From Helicostylum pulchrum (lineage: Eukaryota > Mucoromycota > Mucoromycetes > Mucorales > Mucoraceae): 64,000 nucleotides of DNA. The notes under the pieces were generated by a model that saw only the letters and a program-made list of their open reading frames with translations, was not told where the DNA came from and made no database searches. The first letter of the stretch is position 1. Each line of letters opens with the position of its first letter. The stretch spans positions 124,001 to 188,000 of the forward strand of contig JAIXMO010000022.1 of the NCBI GenBank assembly GCA_025677825.1. The letters are read 5' to 3'. Positions 24,701 through 36,478 of this stretch are shown in pieces. A program made the translations under genes and the position numbers.

Positions 24701-25109
24701 CCTTCATAAACAAATTACCAACGGCATATTGACCTTCTTCAGGTAATGTGATACCTAACTCACGAGATGTTTCATTGACGAAAAATTGATGAGGAATACC
24801 TGACATGACACCTATATATATATATATATATATAACAATATTTTAGTTTATTGTTTATGCAATAATAACAACAACAAAAAACTTACCGGCACCATCACCA
24901 TCTCTAATATCAGCACCGGATGCACCACGATGTGTCATATTGCAAAGAATGCTGCTTGCTTCAGACAAGATCTTGTGAGAACGGACACCTTTGACGTGAA
25001 CCATAAATCCGACACCACAAGCATCTTTCTCGAGTTCGGGGTTATATAAACCTTGAGCGGGAGGAATTGCACCAGCCCAGGAAGTGTTTTCCATTTCAAT
25101 AGGGGACAT
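18779..25109 (-). CDS. GLT1: Glutamate synthase (NADH), fused large and small subunits
   Basis: Three minus-strand exons (25109-24887, 24811-24248, 24186-18779) give 2064 residues, normal for eukaryotic NADH-GOGAT. The N-terminal amidotransferase nucleophile is Cys31 in [14 protein letters not shown]; residues before it form a propeptide removed in this family. Next come the central and FMN-binding synthase domains ([35 protein letters not shown]) and the 3Fe-4S cysteines in [12 protein letters not shown]. The GXGXG beta-helix domain is followed by the fused small subunit, with 4Fe-4S cysteines ([18 protein letters not shown]) and two nucleotide-binding folds ([30 protein letters not shown]). 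It makes two glutamates from glutamine and 2-oxoglutarate using NADH, completing the GS-GOGAT ammonia pathway. Codon bias suggests strong expression. Long open frames on the opposite strand are shadows of this bias. Confidence 0.98.
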
Positions 25110-26297
25110 TAAATTTATTTTATTTGCTTTGTTATGTATAATAGAGTTGGGGGTATTTGGTGTTACTTGTTTAATTTCTCTTTTTTTATATGTATAGTTC
25201 TTTTTGTTTTATCTATATATATATATATATTGAGGGGAGAGAAATATATAGAAAATAAAAAAAGAGGTTTTTAAAGAGAAATGAAAAAGAATATAAGAAT
25301 TTAAAAAAAGAAGAGAAAAAAAAAAGGGAAAAAAAACAGAATAAATTTGATACTAGCTAGACTGTATTATATACACTTTTTTTTAATGTACATAGATCTT
25401 TTTTGGTAGAAAAAAATTATAGGTTTCATATCAACGACTTTCTTATCTTTGTGCACAGAGGACCAATGATTATCGTGTGGTGTAACAATGGTATACTAAA
25501 TTGGAAGTTCCATGGTCACATGCCATATAGCCATTTAGCATATTGACGAAATAGATGTTTACATATGTATCCCTCAAATCTCCTCTCAAGATGCAGTTAG
25601 ATAAAATCTTGCAGTAAAATCCTGAATCAGTCTATTGTTAAAAGTTAATATATTATATACAAGCGATAAAATATAAAACCATACAAAATAAATAAAAAAG
25701 TATTATATAATGCTATATATATAATTAGATGTAATTGAAGATCAAAAGTTTACTTCATTTGACGGATAATAAAGGTTAAAGGAACACAAGATCTTTTAGT
25801 TTTTTTTTAAAAAAAACAACCCGGTTTACAAATGTTGTATGATAAGATAACGGGTGGTAAACATCAATAAAATAAAAAAAATGACTGTCTTTCATCTGAT
25901 TATACTTATCATTTCTATCACAATAATCAAACATACGTTTATTATTTTATAAACCCTTTATATCTTTTTTCTTTTATAATATAAATCATTATATCATTGT
26001 TTGTATTTACCTCAAAATAGAGGTATTTTCAATTATTAATTTTTTATTTTTTATTTTAGCATGAGACATTCTCTATCATGCCCTTAATTTTGTAATGTTG
26101 ATTTATGTACCACCTTCCTTTTCCAGTAAGACACTAGATGACTTTATCCAATCAAACATTTTCATTCAATCTCTATCAATTTTTTTTTTGCTTGTACCCT
26201 ATTTAGCTTATCTCGTCCCTGCCTTTTTTTTCTTCTTCATATTTACACTTTCTTTACAGGTATTCGGATAAGGTCGGAAATCAATATTTTAATATGC
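25110..26297. other. Intergenic region upstream of GLT1
   Basis: AT-rich sequence with a (TA)n stretch (25212-25230) and purine-rich runs (25250-25340) that probably belong to the GLT1 5' leader and promoter on the minus strand. No protein-like frame is seen. Confidence 0.5.
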
Positions 26298-26495
26298 TTA
26301 CACTTTCTCCGTCAATGATCGGGATACAGTGTGATTTGGGTTCAAATAGAAATCAAGAGTAGCACAAAAACCTCCCACTGAAGAAATTAAATACCAATCA
26401 TTATCCTCGTCTAAAGACAGTACGCTCTCGTCCCGCAACTTATGAATTCTAGAAAGAAAGTATCGCTCTTTTCTTTCAACCCATAATAGATACAT
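26298..26495 (-). other. Short orphan open frame, possible gene relic
   Basis: A 65-codon frame on the minus strand (MYLLWVERKERYFLSRI... ending SRSLTEKV) has a protein-like composition: few homopolymer residues and mixed charged and hydrophobic positions (DNDWYLISSVGGFCATLDF). I recognise no family. It sits in a gene-poor region next to another relic, so it may be a fragment of an old gene rather than a functional one. Confidence 0.25.
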
Positions 26496-26671
26496 GATTG
26501 GTCAGTACGATCTTTCCTTTGCATTTTACACCTTTCAATTGATTTCTGGAAGGGGGAAATCTTGACACACGATCAATCCAAAAAAAGTATACCGTTTTAT
26601 TTTGTTTATTCAAAAAAAAAGTATAGCTGTATGATAAATTGAATTTTTTTATCAATCTGTTTTATTTAGCT

Positions 26672-26705
26672 ACTTTTTCTTTTTCTTTTTCTTTTTCTTT
26701 TTCCT
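26672..26705 (+). repeat. (TTTTTC)n hexanucleotide repeat
   Basis: Four to five copies of TTTTTC in a row, slightly degenerate at the right end. A simple pyrimidine repeat in intergenic DNA with no evident role. Confidence 0.8.
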
Positions 26706-26904
26706 TTTTTCTTCTTTTAATACGCAAGAAAAAGTATCTTTTTATATAGTACGTGTGCATCTTTCAAACGAAGCTTTTTCCCGTGGTATGCCGGTGCAAA
26801 CGGATACGGCTATCTTAAAACTGGAATAACCACGGTAAATAAAAGGTAAACGGGTCGCAATACAAGTTGTAAGTAAGTATTATGATACTTATATTTGTAT
26901 TTTA

Positions 26905-27264
26905 GGGTTAGAAATTAACTTATACAATAACAAGTTAACAGCAGATGGCATGTATGTAATGTTCCATCTGTATAGCATACAAGTACCATCATCAAGAGAA
27001 AACACCCGAAGATTTATTGGCTATTTCGACGAGCTGTTGGCCATAGTAGATATATTCGATAAATATTGTCTTGTTTCCGAACTCGAATTATTCCAAAGAT
27101 ATATCGACCTCTTCTTACGAAGGCGCGAGCTTAAGGCAATGTACTCCTGGTGAGGGCTTATTCTTCAAGCCATGAAGGGACCAAATAGAACAGTTTACCC
27201 GCCCGAAATTGCCTTGCTCGAAGACTTGGTGGACGATACGGAAGAAGGTATTCCGTTCAAACGG
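26905..27264 (+). pseudogene. Relic of an unknown protein-coding gene with one in-frame stop
   Basis: After an acceptor-like TTTTAG (26899-26904) a frame reads through the 67 codons at 26950-27153 (RENTRRFIGYFDELLAIVD, VSELELFQRYIDLFLRRREL). It hits TGA at 27151-27153 and continues in the same frame with GLILQAMKGPNRTVYPPE and LLEDLVDDTEEGIPFKR up to a donor-like CGGTAAGTG near 27263. The composition is strongly protein-like on both sides of the stop, so a once-coding exon with a nonsense change is the simplest reading. I cannot name the family. Confidence 0.4.
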
Positions 27265-27269
27265 TAAGT

Positions 27270-28545
27270 GACGATTTATTTCTAATTAGTTTCGTTATCC
27301 ACGACAAAGGATACTCATGAATATTCAATATATAGGACGAGTGTAACATCCAGCAAAAAAAGCAATCTAATAGCTTTGCATTAATTCTGAGCTGTAAATT
27401 AATAGGTGTACCAACTCTTTTCATGCTCGGATTTTCTGTGTCATAATCAAATCGGCCTTTTTTATTGGGTATTTAAATCGCAGGAAAAGCTTATTCCCGT
27501 TTCAATAAAAACCATAGGTTAAGTAATTTAAATTTATTTCCATAAACTGATTTATATTCCTATACTTGTACTCTATACTATTGCTTATGTTAGCAAAAAA
27601 AAAAAAAAAAAAAAGGATGTTTTATACTTTTTATTTAAGATAAAAAAGAAGTATACATTTATGACATCAAAATATGTAAAAAAAAAAAAAGACACACGGT
27701 AACTGCACATGTAGGATATACCGCTACAAGTTCTAACTCAGTCAGTATATTTGCAATCTACCACATCATCACGTTATTTGATTTTCTTGATAAACGAAAA
27801 AAAAAAAAACTGTTATCCTTCGATAAGAAACCTTAATCTTATTCGCGATTCTCGTTGGCAATGAATATTTTTTTTAACTACAATCTTTCTCTCTCTTTTC
27901 TTTTTTAGAAATATATAAGGCATATCTCTTGAATAAATTATTTTAAACTTTTGTCTTTTTTTTTTAAATCAACTTTTTTTATATGTCTCGAGAGCCATGA
28001 ATATAGCGAATAGAAACAGAGCTACTGATATAGGCTTTATATAATACTCTATACGTAGGCCTGCATAAGATGAGATGTGATATATTGATGATAAAGATAA
28101 GACGGGCCTTTATTCCAGCATACATAACCATTCAATTTTACATAAAGTACTCTCTTTTTTTTTCAAGCGAATACACCCGATTGTTGTATTTTCTACTTTT
28201 GGTATAGTTTTTTTAAGGGCGCTTGAGAGGAGTATTAATTTCGACTGTAGTACACGGAATGCCGCCTGATTGGTAAAAACTATTCGCATCATTTTCATGT
28301 GCGGACGTATTATTGTTGTTTTGTCCCACGAGCACAAGAAAAAAAATGGCGGATCTGCGTGATACGGGAATCTAGCGGAAACTTTAAAAAAAAAGAGGAA
28401 TTAGATAATACAGATAAAACCAAAAAAAAAAGGAGGGGGTGACAGTTATAAACTGATATAGGATGCGTTAAAAGCATGGTTTGATTTTTGGAGTTCATCG
28501 CTAAAAAAAATATAAATGAATCAAGACTAGTTGACGTGATGACTT
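27270..28545. other. Gene-poor AT-rich region
   Basis: Long A/T homopolymers (27595-27615, 27679-27690, 27799-27811) and no convincing gene. Short minus-strand frames at 28110-28498 are low-complexity and not called. Confidence 0.45.
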
Positions 28546-28555
28546 GGTGCTACCA

Positions 28556-28672
28556 GTGAACGCAATTGGGTTGAAGTTTACGTTTGAGGTAATCTGTGGG
28601 CGCTCTATCACCTGCCAATTCTAGAATTGTAACTTGTTGTTTTCGGGAGCACGATGAGATCATGATATGTTT
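28556..28672 (-). pseudogene. Ghost fragment of the neighbouring HSF-type gene
   Basis: This stretch aligns by eye with 30430-30530, inside the third exon of the HSF-type gene and in the same orientation. Examples are AAGTTTACGTTTGAGGT here against AAGTTTGCGTTTGAGGT there, and AATTGTAACTTGT against AATCGTAGCTTGT, followed by ATGAGATCATGATAT against ATGATAACATGGTAT. Most aligned differences are transitions, and an insertion of about 20 nt lies between the two blocks. No open frame survives. It looks like the remnant of a local duplication of the HSF gene 1.3 kb downstream of its stop. Confidence 0.6.
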
Positions 28673-28683
28673 ACAATGCTAGA

Positions 28684-29481
28684 TTGCCGTACATAACCAG
28701 TGGAAAAATCCGAACAAATGGATTTATAATTAATGAGAAAAATAATAATGAACTGTTCATTGTCTATAGCCACCGACGACATACAAATATGGTTTACAAG
28801 CATCACCCTTTTAATAGGGGGGAGGGGGCTTCATCTAGCTCGTCAAGTTCTACACTCTCTGATCTTAGATCGTTTCGATCCTGTCTGAAAATTTTTACAT
28901 TTAAAAGTAAAGGGTTTGAAGAGTTACCTGACGACTCGAACTCATATATGAACTCGTATGAAAAAGAATGGGCATCTGCTATTGGCCTGTATAACTTTCC
29001 TGAGAGCCATTCACACGATACAATTAAAGCATTTGACAAAAAATGGATTAAAGAAAGTCTGCTTGGAGTTTCTGAGCTCTTTCTCGATTACACTCGCTAA
29101 TTTTTCAGAAAGTAACTTACTTCATTCTGTTTGTAGGTTCATATATCGAACTTTTTCAAGACGTCAGGTGAAGGCCACGCTGGGTGAAAATGTAGCGTGA
29201 CCGTGTCTAGCCGATTCCATAACCATCAATAAGAACGTGGTTGTTGGTACCGTCGCTGAGACGAAAGTTAATGCCGTGCTTACTTAACAGCAGTTAGTTC
29301 GCGTTTTGTTTTCAGCATTCCAAAGTACTAATTATATTATTTTTTTTGCAGAATGTTAGAGCGAAAAAGGGGTTTTCAACCTTTTTTATTCAGCATGCCA
29401 TGGGAAGAAACCAAGACAGATCTCTTGAAAAGGAAAATAAAGCTGACTGAAGCTAAAAATGAAGTTACTTTTTCATTTTAA
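28684..29481 (+). pseudogene. Possible broken orphan gene
   Basis: A 138-codon open frame (28684-29100) has a Ser-rich patch followed by protein-like sequence (KGFEELPDDSNSYMNSYEKE, WASAIGLYNFPESH). After its stop, other frames carry INKNVVVGTVAETKVNA near 29230. Following an acceptor-like TTTTGCAG (29343-29350) comes MLERKRGFQPFLFSMPWEE, ending in TAA 29479-29481. These pieces could be exons of one gene, but the links contain stops and no good short intron, so I read it as decayed. No known family is recognised. Confidence 0.3.
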
Positions 29482-29955
29482 TTGTTGGCCCCCGTGTTTA
29501 AACATGTATCAAGAATAACACCAAAACTCTGTTTGTATGTGATGACACTCAATTCCCATATTTTAACCTTTCTTTTCTCCTCTCCCCTTTTCTTCGTAAA
29601 TAAATACCCCAGTCTTTTATTCACCTCATTGCGACTTTAAATAAAAACAGAATTTCGGTTCCCATACAAAAGTAAATAAATGAATAAAGTATTCACTACA
29701 CCTCATATTCTCCCCCATATCAATTCCAAGTATTTATTATGTAAATTCTCGCAAACAAAATAACCCTGTGGAAGTCTCATGATAAATATAATTTAAAATT
29801 TTACATAGTAAGCATATATTTTTTTATTTAATTTTGATCTTATGTGTGTGTGTGTGTAGTATTCTGTTCATATATATAAAGATATTGTTTTAAATTTCGA
29901 TTTCTAAAAAAAAAAAAAAAAAAACTGTTTCCGTCCCACCGCAATTTATTGCAAT
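29482..29955. other. Intergenic region downstream of the HSF-type gene
   Basis: AT-rich sequence with a (GT)n tract (29843-29859) and an A-run (29907-29924) just beyond the HSF stop, likely part of its 3' UTR. No gene seen. Confidence 0.5.
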
Positions 29956-32188
29956 TTACTGCAACCGTTGAGAATTATAAAAAGGGTGATATGTAGCCTG
30001 ATAGGAAGATGCCGAGCTATTGAGCATGTTATTAAAAGAGGTTTGATGCGTTTGTTGACTGGTATAGTACGCCCCTTGATGAGGATGACGAAGCGGATGA
30101 TATTTACTAGCTTGTAAACGTTGTTGAATAGATACATTAGCTCGAAACAATTGGTCTGCCTGATCACCACACCGTTCTAAATCATAAGTTTTTGTATTAT
30201 TTTTGAAACCCGTATGATCGAGTTGGCTGTTTACAGAGCTAGTATTCATTTTAGGGGTCGTTGTCGGAATGGTGTTTGATTGGTAAAAAGTATCTGCATG
30301 ATACGGTTCAACGGATGTTAAAAGGTGGGGAAAGAGACCGGACAGAGAGCTGTTATTGGATGAGGTACAAGAGACAGGTTGGTTTAATGGATCTTGCATC
30401 TGTGGATGAGCTGATTTTGTATCACCCGACTGAACAAACTGGGTTAAAGTTTGCGTTTGAGGTGATACCTGTGTAGCCAACTCAAATAATCGTAGCTTGT
30501 CATTTTTAGAAGCGGATGATAACATGGTATCGTAGCCACTTGCAGCCTCTTCACCAAGATGAACAACAAGTGTTTCAACATTACCTTGTAACTCGCTTAT
30601 ATTGTGGGTAATAGTTTCTGTCGATCTACTGGTATACGTATTGTTTTCTTTATCAAGGATTGAAGTGTCAAAGACAGGGGGCGTTAGATCAACCAGGACT
30701 TTAATATCATCGAGTTCATTAAAAAAATTTTCCGCGTGAAAACATTCGGTATTATTTGTCGTATTTGACGATAACTCTTTATACAGAGTGACATCGTCTT
30801 GTATAAAATCATTATCAGAGTTACTCTTTTCCAAATCATCTTCCATCATATCGCTACCGCTTTCACAAGTACCGGTAGAGTCCGAGCCTGTATTTCCAAC
30901 ATTATTTATCTTTGGCGAGGAGAAAAGGCACTCTTGATGATAGTCGTTTTGCTTTTGTCCCTGACGCAGCTGCTGTAATTGATCGTGAACCATGCCGTTA
31001 TTTAATTGAGGAAAATCGTTTGAAAAAACCACCGTCAGAAACTGCAAAATCTTTGCAATGGCCTCTTGCTGTCTCGAATAATTTACTTTTGCTGCCAAAG
31101 CTTCTTTCAAAAGCTTCTCATTATCTCTTTGTAGATTTTTCAACTCCTCAGTGACATTCGCTTGATGGTTTTTAATTATTGAAATTTCTTTTACCACAGA
31201 CCCAAGATCCATCGTTTCCATATCTATCGCATTATTGCGATCTTTATTTCTCTTTCTTGCGATTGAAACGAGGAGGTCCGGACGGTCTCTCTTGAAATTC
31301 GCATGACTGAACTCCCAAACTTCATTCTCTGTATTGTCTATCGTAATCAGAACACCTTGCTGTATATGTGGGATCTTATGAAAATCGTACATATTCAATT
31401 GACGCACAAATGAGGCAAACGTGTTGTGTTTGTAAAATCTTGGTAGTACCAATTCTGCAAATTTTTCATGGTCTTCCACTAAAAAAAAACTCACTTAATA
31501 CAAAATATCAATTTTTTATTTATTTATAAACCTACCCAAGAAAGAATTACCGTCTTTTGACCATCGAATAAATTGAGTTGTTAATGAATCATTTACCATA
31601 CTAAATAATAATAATAATTTTAAAAATCGATTCGTGTCTTTTCTCCTTCCCTATTGTTCTATAATATTCTATACTTTTCCCTTTGATTCCAATCCCAAGT
31701 ACAAAATCGTTACTCTCCCCCTCCCCCCATTATTCATTCATCTTTTCCCTCCTTTTTTTTAAAAAAAAAGAAAACCGTCATCGAACACAACACACCATAA
31801 TAAATCAAAAAAAAAAAAAATTGGGTACTTACTTGAATAATTTATGCAAAAACGCTGGAATACTGCGCTGCGAAGAAGACCTACGAGACCTCTTTTCAAC
31901 ATGCGTAGTTGTCGTAGTCGTACTTGACTGATCGGTCACTACCTGACGCCGACGGCGACGACGAGTGGTAGTGGTAGTCGTAAGATAATCTACCTCATTT
32001 TGACCTTGCGGTTTCCTTTTCTCCCCAAAACTTTGCTCGTTACTAGTCGTCGTCATAGTTTTATCATCAAAAGATAGATTGTCAGAATTAAATGTATAAT
32101 TTCCTTCGCCCATTGAATTAAAAGCCGTCATGGACGAAAAAGATCTTTTGCGACTACTGGAGGACAAACCATTATCGATAATAGACAT
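29956..32188 (-). CDS. Heat shock factor-type transcription factor
   Basis: Three minus-strand exons (32188-31833, 31600-31536, 31478-29956) give 647 residues. Splicing rebuilds a complete HSF DNA-binding domain at about residues 109-215: SIPAFLHKLFNMVNDSLT, FIRWSKDGNSFLVEDHEKF, LPRFYKHNTFASFVRQLNMY, then VWEFSHANFKRDRPDLL. A heptad-like oligomerisation region follows (KEISIIKNHQANVTEEL, NLQRDNEKLLKEAL). HSFs bind inverted GAA repeats and drive chaperone genes; relatives such as Sfl1 or Skn7 regulate other programmes. The usual MYGFHK is MYDFHKI here, a change in the recognition-helix region. A 108-residue disordered N-terminal extension holds Thr and Arg runs (TTTTTTRRRRRR), and the C-terminal half is low complexity, rich in Ser, Thr, Asn and Gln. 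Whether this is the main stress HSF or a paralogue cannot be decided here. Confidence 0.92.
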
Positions 32189-32991
32189 TTTTTTTAGTAT
32201 ATGTAAGGCTCGTAACTTATTTCTTTTTGAATAAATAAGACATGCAATAAACTAGCAGAAAACACCACAAATAAAACGTAAGTATTGATAAAAAATAAAG
32301 ATAAAGAAAGAAAGAGCTATTTACACCAAAGAGTCAAATTAATTTTTAATTTGAAACTGCATTTTGTCATACAAGTCAACATTTACCTCGCCTAATGAAA
32401 TTTATATGGTCTACGTGTAGTTTTAACGAAATAAGATTTTGATAAAAAAAAAAAGTAACGATTTTATCTAATTAAGAAAAATCGAAAAAGAAGTTGAAGT
32501 CTGGGGGAAGAGGCCTTTTTTATTTCAAAAATATGAATTTAGAAGGAGTTTGTAAATGCTCCTGTAATCCTGTACTTGGACGGTCAAATTGATCGGACAA
32601 AATTTAGGATCATTTCGATCTTTAACGACTTGGTACATTCCCAAATATATCTTGGATACCCATCCCCTTCTATCATATTATAATCCTTTTACTATACTAT
32701 ACTCTTTCTTTTAAAAAAAAAATACTTTTTCACTTGTACCTATTCCCCTCCCCCCAAAATTTCGGGTTTCGGATGTCAAAAAGACGCAAAAAAATTGAAG
32801 TCATTATTTCGATAGTTTGAAGGGGTGGTGATGTAGTTTTATAAATTGCGTTTTATTTCTAATCGTATACTTCCTTACAAAAAAAAGCTTGTGCATTAGT
32901 TTCGATTATTTTAACCGAAGTGCTTTTAAAGAAAAATTAGGTACATATTTAACTTGTGTACTCTCTCTCTCTTATATTATTATATAGTAGC
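32189..32991. other. Intergenic region between HSF-type gene and MOD5
   Basis: The left part is the promoter side of the HSF-type gene, and the right part follows the stop of MOD5 (both on minus). It contains T-rich and C-rich stretches (32680-32757) that may be transcript leader or terminator sequence. No gene is seen. Confidence 0.5.
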
Positions 32992-34688
32992 CTATTCTTC
33001 TTGTTCCTTTTTTTTAGATTCAAGATACGCTTTTCGCTTTTCTTCTACTCGCAAATGCTTCAAGTACTTTCGATGGTGCCTTCCCTTCTTGTGCTGCTCC
33101 CATTCTTGATCACCATTTAAAACAAGTGGTTCGCCTTTATCTGTTTTACACGTTTCGCATGTATGCTTATTCCAAGTCAAAATTTTAGTTTGTGTACTAT
33201 AAAAAAGCAGCAGTTGGTTAGTTTGTATTCCTCTAATAGTAATGAACGCGCATACTCTAGTACTGGATTTAACTGCGCCAACATTTGTGATGCAGTTTCA
33301 CTCAAACTTGCAGGATCCGGTAATGGCAGGTCCGTCAAAAACACTAGCAAGCAAAGAAAAATTAAATCTCGATTTGTTTTGCCCATCATTTTCCGGCTAC
33401 TTACATTTAGCTATTTCAACCGCCTTTTCTCTTACATTTGTATCCCAAGTTTCCAAATCTACATTATACACACAAATTTAGAAACCACAAAATAGACTGT
33501 AATAATATAAAAAATCGATTGTAATAATCTACATACCTCCTGCATCTAAGCAATACACAATGACATCGTTATTTTTCGCATTTAAAGCAGTCGGCAACAA
33601 TTTATTTTTAATCCACTTGATCTGAGATTTTGCGTACCTTCTCGTCGCAGCCTTCATACGTTCAGTACACTCTACCTTTATCTTTTCCAATTCAGCAGGA
33701 TCTTTGTTTCCTTCCTCTACCGCAACAAAATAAGCATCGAATTCCTTATACCCGATGGCCTGCCATAACCCTCTTTGATATTTCTCCAATTCAAATCCCT
33801 TTGGTAACTTTACATGTCCCTGTACCACTTGGTTTCTTAAATCCTTAATTTCATCAAACAGCCCGGTCTCGATCATTTGGTCTACTCGAGTATCTAATCG
33901 AGGATTTAACTTTTGTGGGTCTGAATAGATCCAAAACACCAACGACTTATATCTCGGTTCTAACCCGTGTGTCTCGTAATGATCGCGTTGCGATTTGATG
34001 ATTTCACTCTGTGGTTTTCCAGTTTGATAAAACACTCGTAAACTACGCAATATCTTTCTTCTATCGGACGGATGCCATTTATTCGCCATCACAGGGTCTA
34101 CTTTTGATAATCGTTGGTATAATTCAGGTGTTTCCAGTTGATCGAATTCAGGAAAATTGTTATCGATCGCATCAGGACTAGGTTCACGGTCCTCTTGTTT
34201 TCCAATCGTCGTGTTGTTCCAAAGCAACGATTGTATATAATAATTTGTTCCACCTACTACAACAGGTAATTGTTTTTCTTCACATATACATTCTATCTAT
34301 ATATAAAAAAAGAGAAAGAGAGGTTGGTTCAAAAATAATGTTCCATTCATGTGTCTTTGTTGTTTGTTACTTTTTGTGAGGCGTCTTTTAAAAAAGAAGT
34401 AACTTGATACTCCTCTTCTGTTTCCAAAAAATCCATCAAATGATGCTTAATACCTTCTCTTTCATTGAGAGGCATTTTATTGGTAATAATATCTAAACCT
34501 TTGTATACCTATCAGACTATGAATACGCTTGAAAACTTTTTTTTTAATGTCTTTTCCACCAACTTTACCTGCAAAGCGTCAGCGTTAATAACTTGACCCG
34601 ATAACGCTTTACATAATTCAACTGCCAGCTTGGACTTTCCAATACCAGAGCTACCGACAACTGTAGCTATTTTCCTCATGGCCGACAT
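32992..34688 (-). CDS. MOD5: tRNA dimethylallyltransferase (isopentenyltransferase)
   Basis: Six minus-strand exons (34688-34569, 34508-34371, 34296-33537, 33458-33405, 33343-33256, 33196-32992) join in frame to 454 residues. The P-loop is TVVGSSGIGKSKLAVEL (residues 9-25), and INADALQVYKGLDIITNK spans the exon 1/2 junction. PVVVGGTNYYIQSLLW and the SDRRKILRSLRVFYQTGK and YAKSQIKWIKNKLLP segments are typical of the DMATase family. The C-terminus has the eukaryote-specific C2H2 zinc finger: HTCETCKTDKG with a downstream His pair in WEQHKKGRHHRKYLKHL. It transfers dimethylallyl from DMAPP to A37 of tRNAs reading UNN codons, in cytosol, nucleus and mitochondria. The start was placed at MSAMRK; an open frame upstream of it has no family resemblance. 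Confidence 0.94.
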
Positions 34689-35409
34689 GGTTTTACTTGG
34701 GAGAAAAAAAAAAGAGAAAGAGAAAGAGAAAGCAAAAAATGTAGAAAGTGACTGTTTAGGTCCCAAAAGGCCGTCCTTAATACAGTGCTTCTCAGTTAGT
34801 TTAAAGCCCTTTCGCCTATCAAGTTGTAACTTTATTTCGAGAAGCGGAAAATGCACTCGCCGAAGAAAGAAACGCCGTGTTTTATCTAGCCTTCGCAATT
34901 CTATCTTTTTATTAACTGCCTATCTCCTTGGATCCTTGAAATGAGTTATCTATGGTGCTTCTTTACTTGTTTTTTCAAAATTTCGAAACGCATTCCTCCA
35001 CTGAGTTGCGAAAAGGAGAATAGATTGGGAGAAACTTTGTTTCTCTTCTCTAATCACTCATGCAAACCTGAATTATAACGTATTATAACTAGCATCATCC
35101 GTCAGGAAGAACTACAAAAAGAGATCATGATAGTCTTGCTTTCAAAAATACTCTTTTATCATTGATTTTTTTTTTTTGACATTCTTGCATTAAAATCACA
35201 GAAAAAGGAACTCCTTATAATACTTGATGGTAATACTCCAATAAAAGTTATTATCATGGGAAAAGGACCGAGATAAATTTTATGATTATCAGTACTGATT
35301 TTTTATAAACACTATTTTTTATAATTATGTTAAAGTCCGGGTGGTGCTATTTTTTTCCCCTTTTTCTTTTCAAATTTTTTCTTTACAAGAAAAAAAAAGT
35401 AACGAAATA
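34689..35409. promoter_or_regulatory. Divergent promoter region MOD5 / MEA1-like
   Basis: About 720 bp between divergent start codons. Purine runs (34702-34738) lie just upstream of MOD5, and A/T runs with TTTCTTTACAAG lie before the MEA1-like ATG. No factor sites are claimed. Confidence 0.45.
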
Positions 35410-36122
35410 ATGAAGGAAGACCGTCAAGTCGATGGACAAGAGGAAGGTATGTAGTCTTGATGATTAAAAAAAAGAGTCTTTTTTTTTGAAAAAAAAAACT
35501 TTCCATGTATATAGATATGGAAGTCGAGTTAACATCTGCCGAAGATATGAGAGTAGATATTGTAGAAGAGTTTGCGAGACAGTTGGATGAAGGTAAAAAA
35601 AAAATCGAACTATAAATATAGAACTACAAATAGAACTACGAGTATAGAACGGCTTACGTAATGTACATATAGTGGTACGTATTCAAAGTGACGAAGAAGA
35701 AGATGATGATGATTTCGATAATTTTGGATACGAACCTTTACCACAAGATGATGACGAAGATATGTATCAACAGTTAGAATCCGACGAAGAGGATGCACAG
35801 GATCCACTTAATATTGACGTAGACTCTTCCGCTAGTTTAAAACCAGGTAAATAATAAAGAAGAAGAAAGTGAATAGTATTTAACTTTTTTAAAAAAAGAA
35901 ACTTCTGATTTGATTAAATCTATTATGGCGAATATTCAATTATCTGACGAAGCTGTTCCAGGTAAAAAAAAAAGAAAAAAAAAAAGATGTATATTATGGG
36001 GGAGCGGCTTTAAACTAACTTTTTTTTTTTTTTTTTTAAATAATAAAAATAAAAAAAAAGATTGGGCAAAGAAAATACCAGAATCAGCGTGGTTGCCTCG
36101 CGTAAATCAAAAAAAAGATTAA
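35410..36122 (+). CDS. MEA1-like small acidic protein
   Basis: Five small exons (35410-35446, 35515-35592, 35673-35846, 35899-35961, 36061-36122) join in frame to 137 residues. The middle is very acidic (SDEEEDDDDFDNFGYEPLPQ), and the C-terminus IKSIMANIQLSDEAVPDWAK followed by KIPESAWLP matches the conserved end of male-enhanced antigen 1 (MEA1) proteins, whose family pattern ends in a Trp-Ala-lys/arg...Trp motif. MEA1 is conserved from animals to some fungi, but its biochemical role is poorly known. All introns are short (52-99 nt) and start GTAAA or GTATG. No signal peptide or membrane helix is seen. The family assignment rests mainly on the C-terminal 30 residues. Confidence 0.75.
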
Positions 36123-36478
36123 ATTTTTCATTTTTTCACAAATAAAAAATAATAAAAAAAAAAAAAGGGGGGGGGAGGAGAACCAATAAGGTAAAAAAAC
36201 AGCTGTAGGTGACTGTTACAGAGTCAATTTTTGGTGCAATCAGCTTAATCTATTGGTTAACTGGTCACTCACAACACACACACACACACGCACGCACTTC
36301 ACACACAAAAAAAGAATTTTTTCTGATAATTATTTTTTTTTCTTTGCCCTTTATTAACCAAAAAAAAAAAATGTAAGGAGAGATAAAAAAAAAAAAGAAC
36401 TTATTAGGAGTCTATAAATTTTTATACGCGATATTTCCTCTCTCTCTTTTACTTAACCCTTTTTATAATAGTAGAATA
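36123..36478. other. Intergenic with (CA)n repeat
   Basis: Contains a CA/CACG microsatellite (36272-36297), a G-run (36168-36175) and A/T homopolymers. The last 60 bases, pyrimidine-rich, precede the NHP6-like ATG and probably contain its transcription start. Confidence 0.55.
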
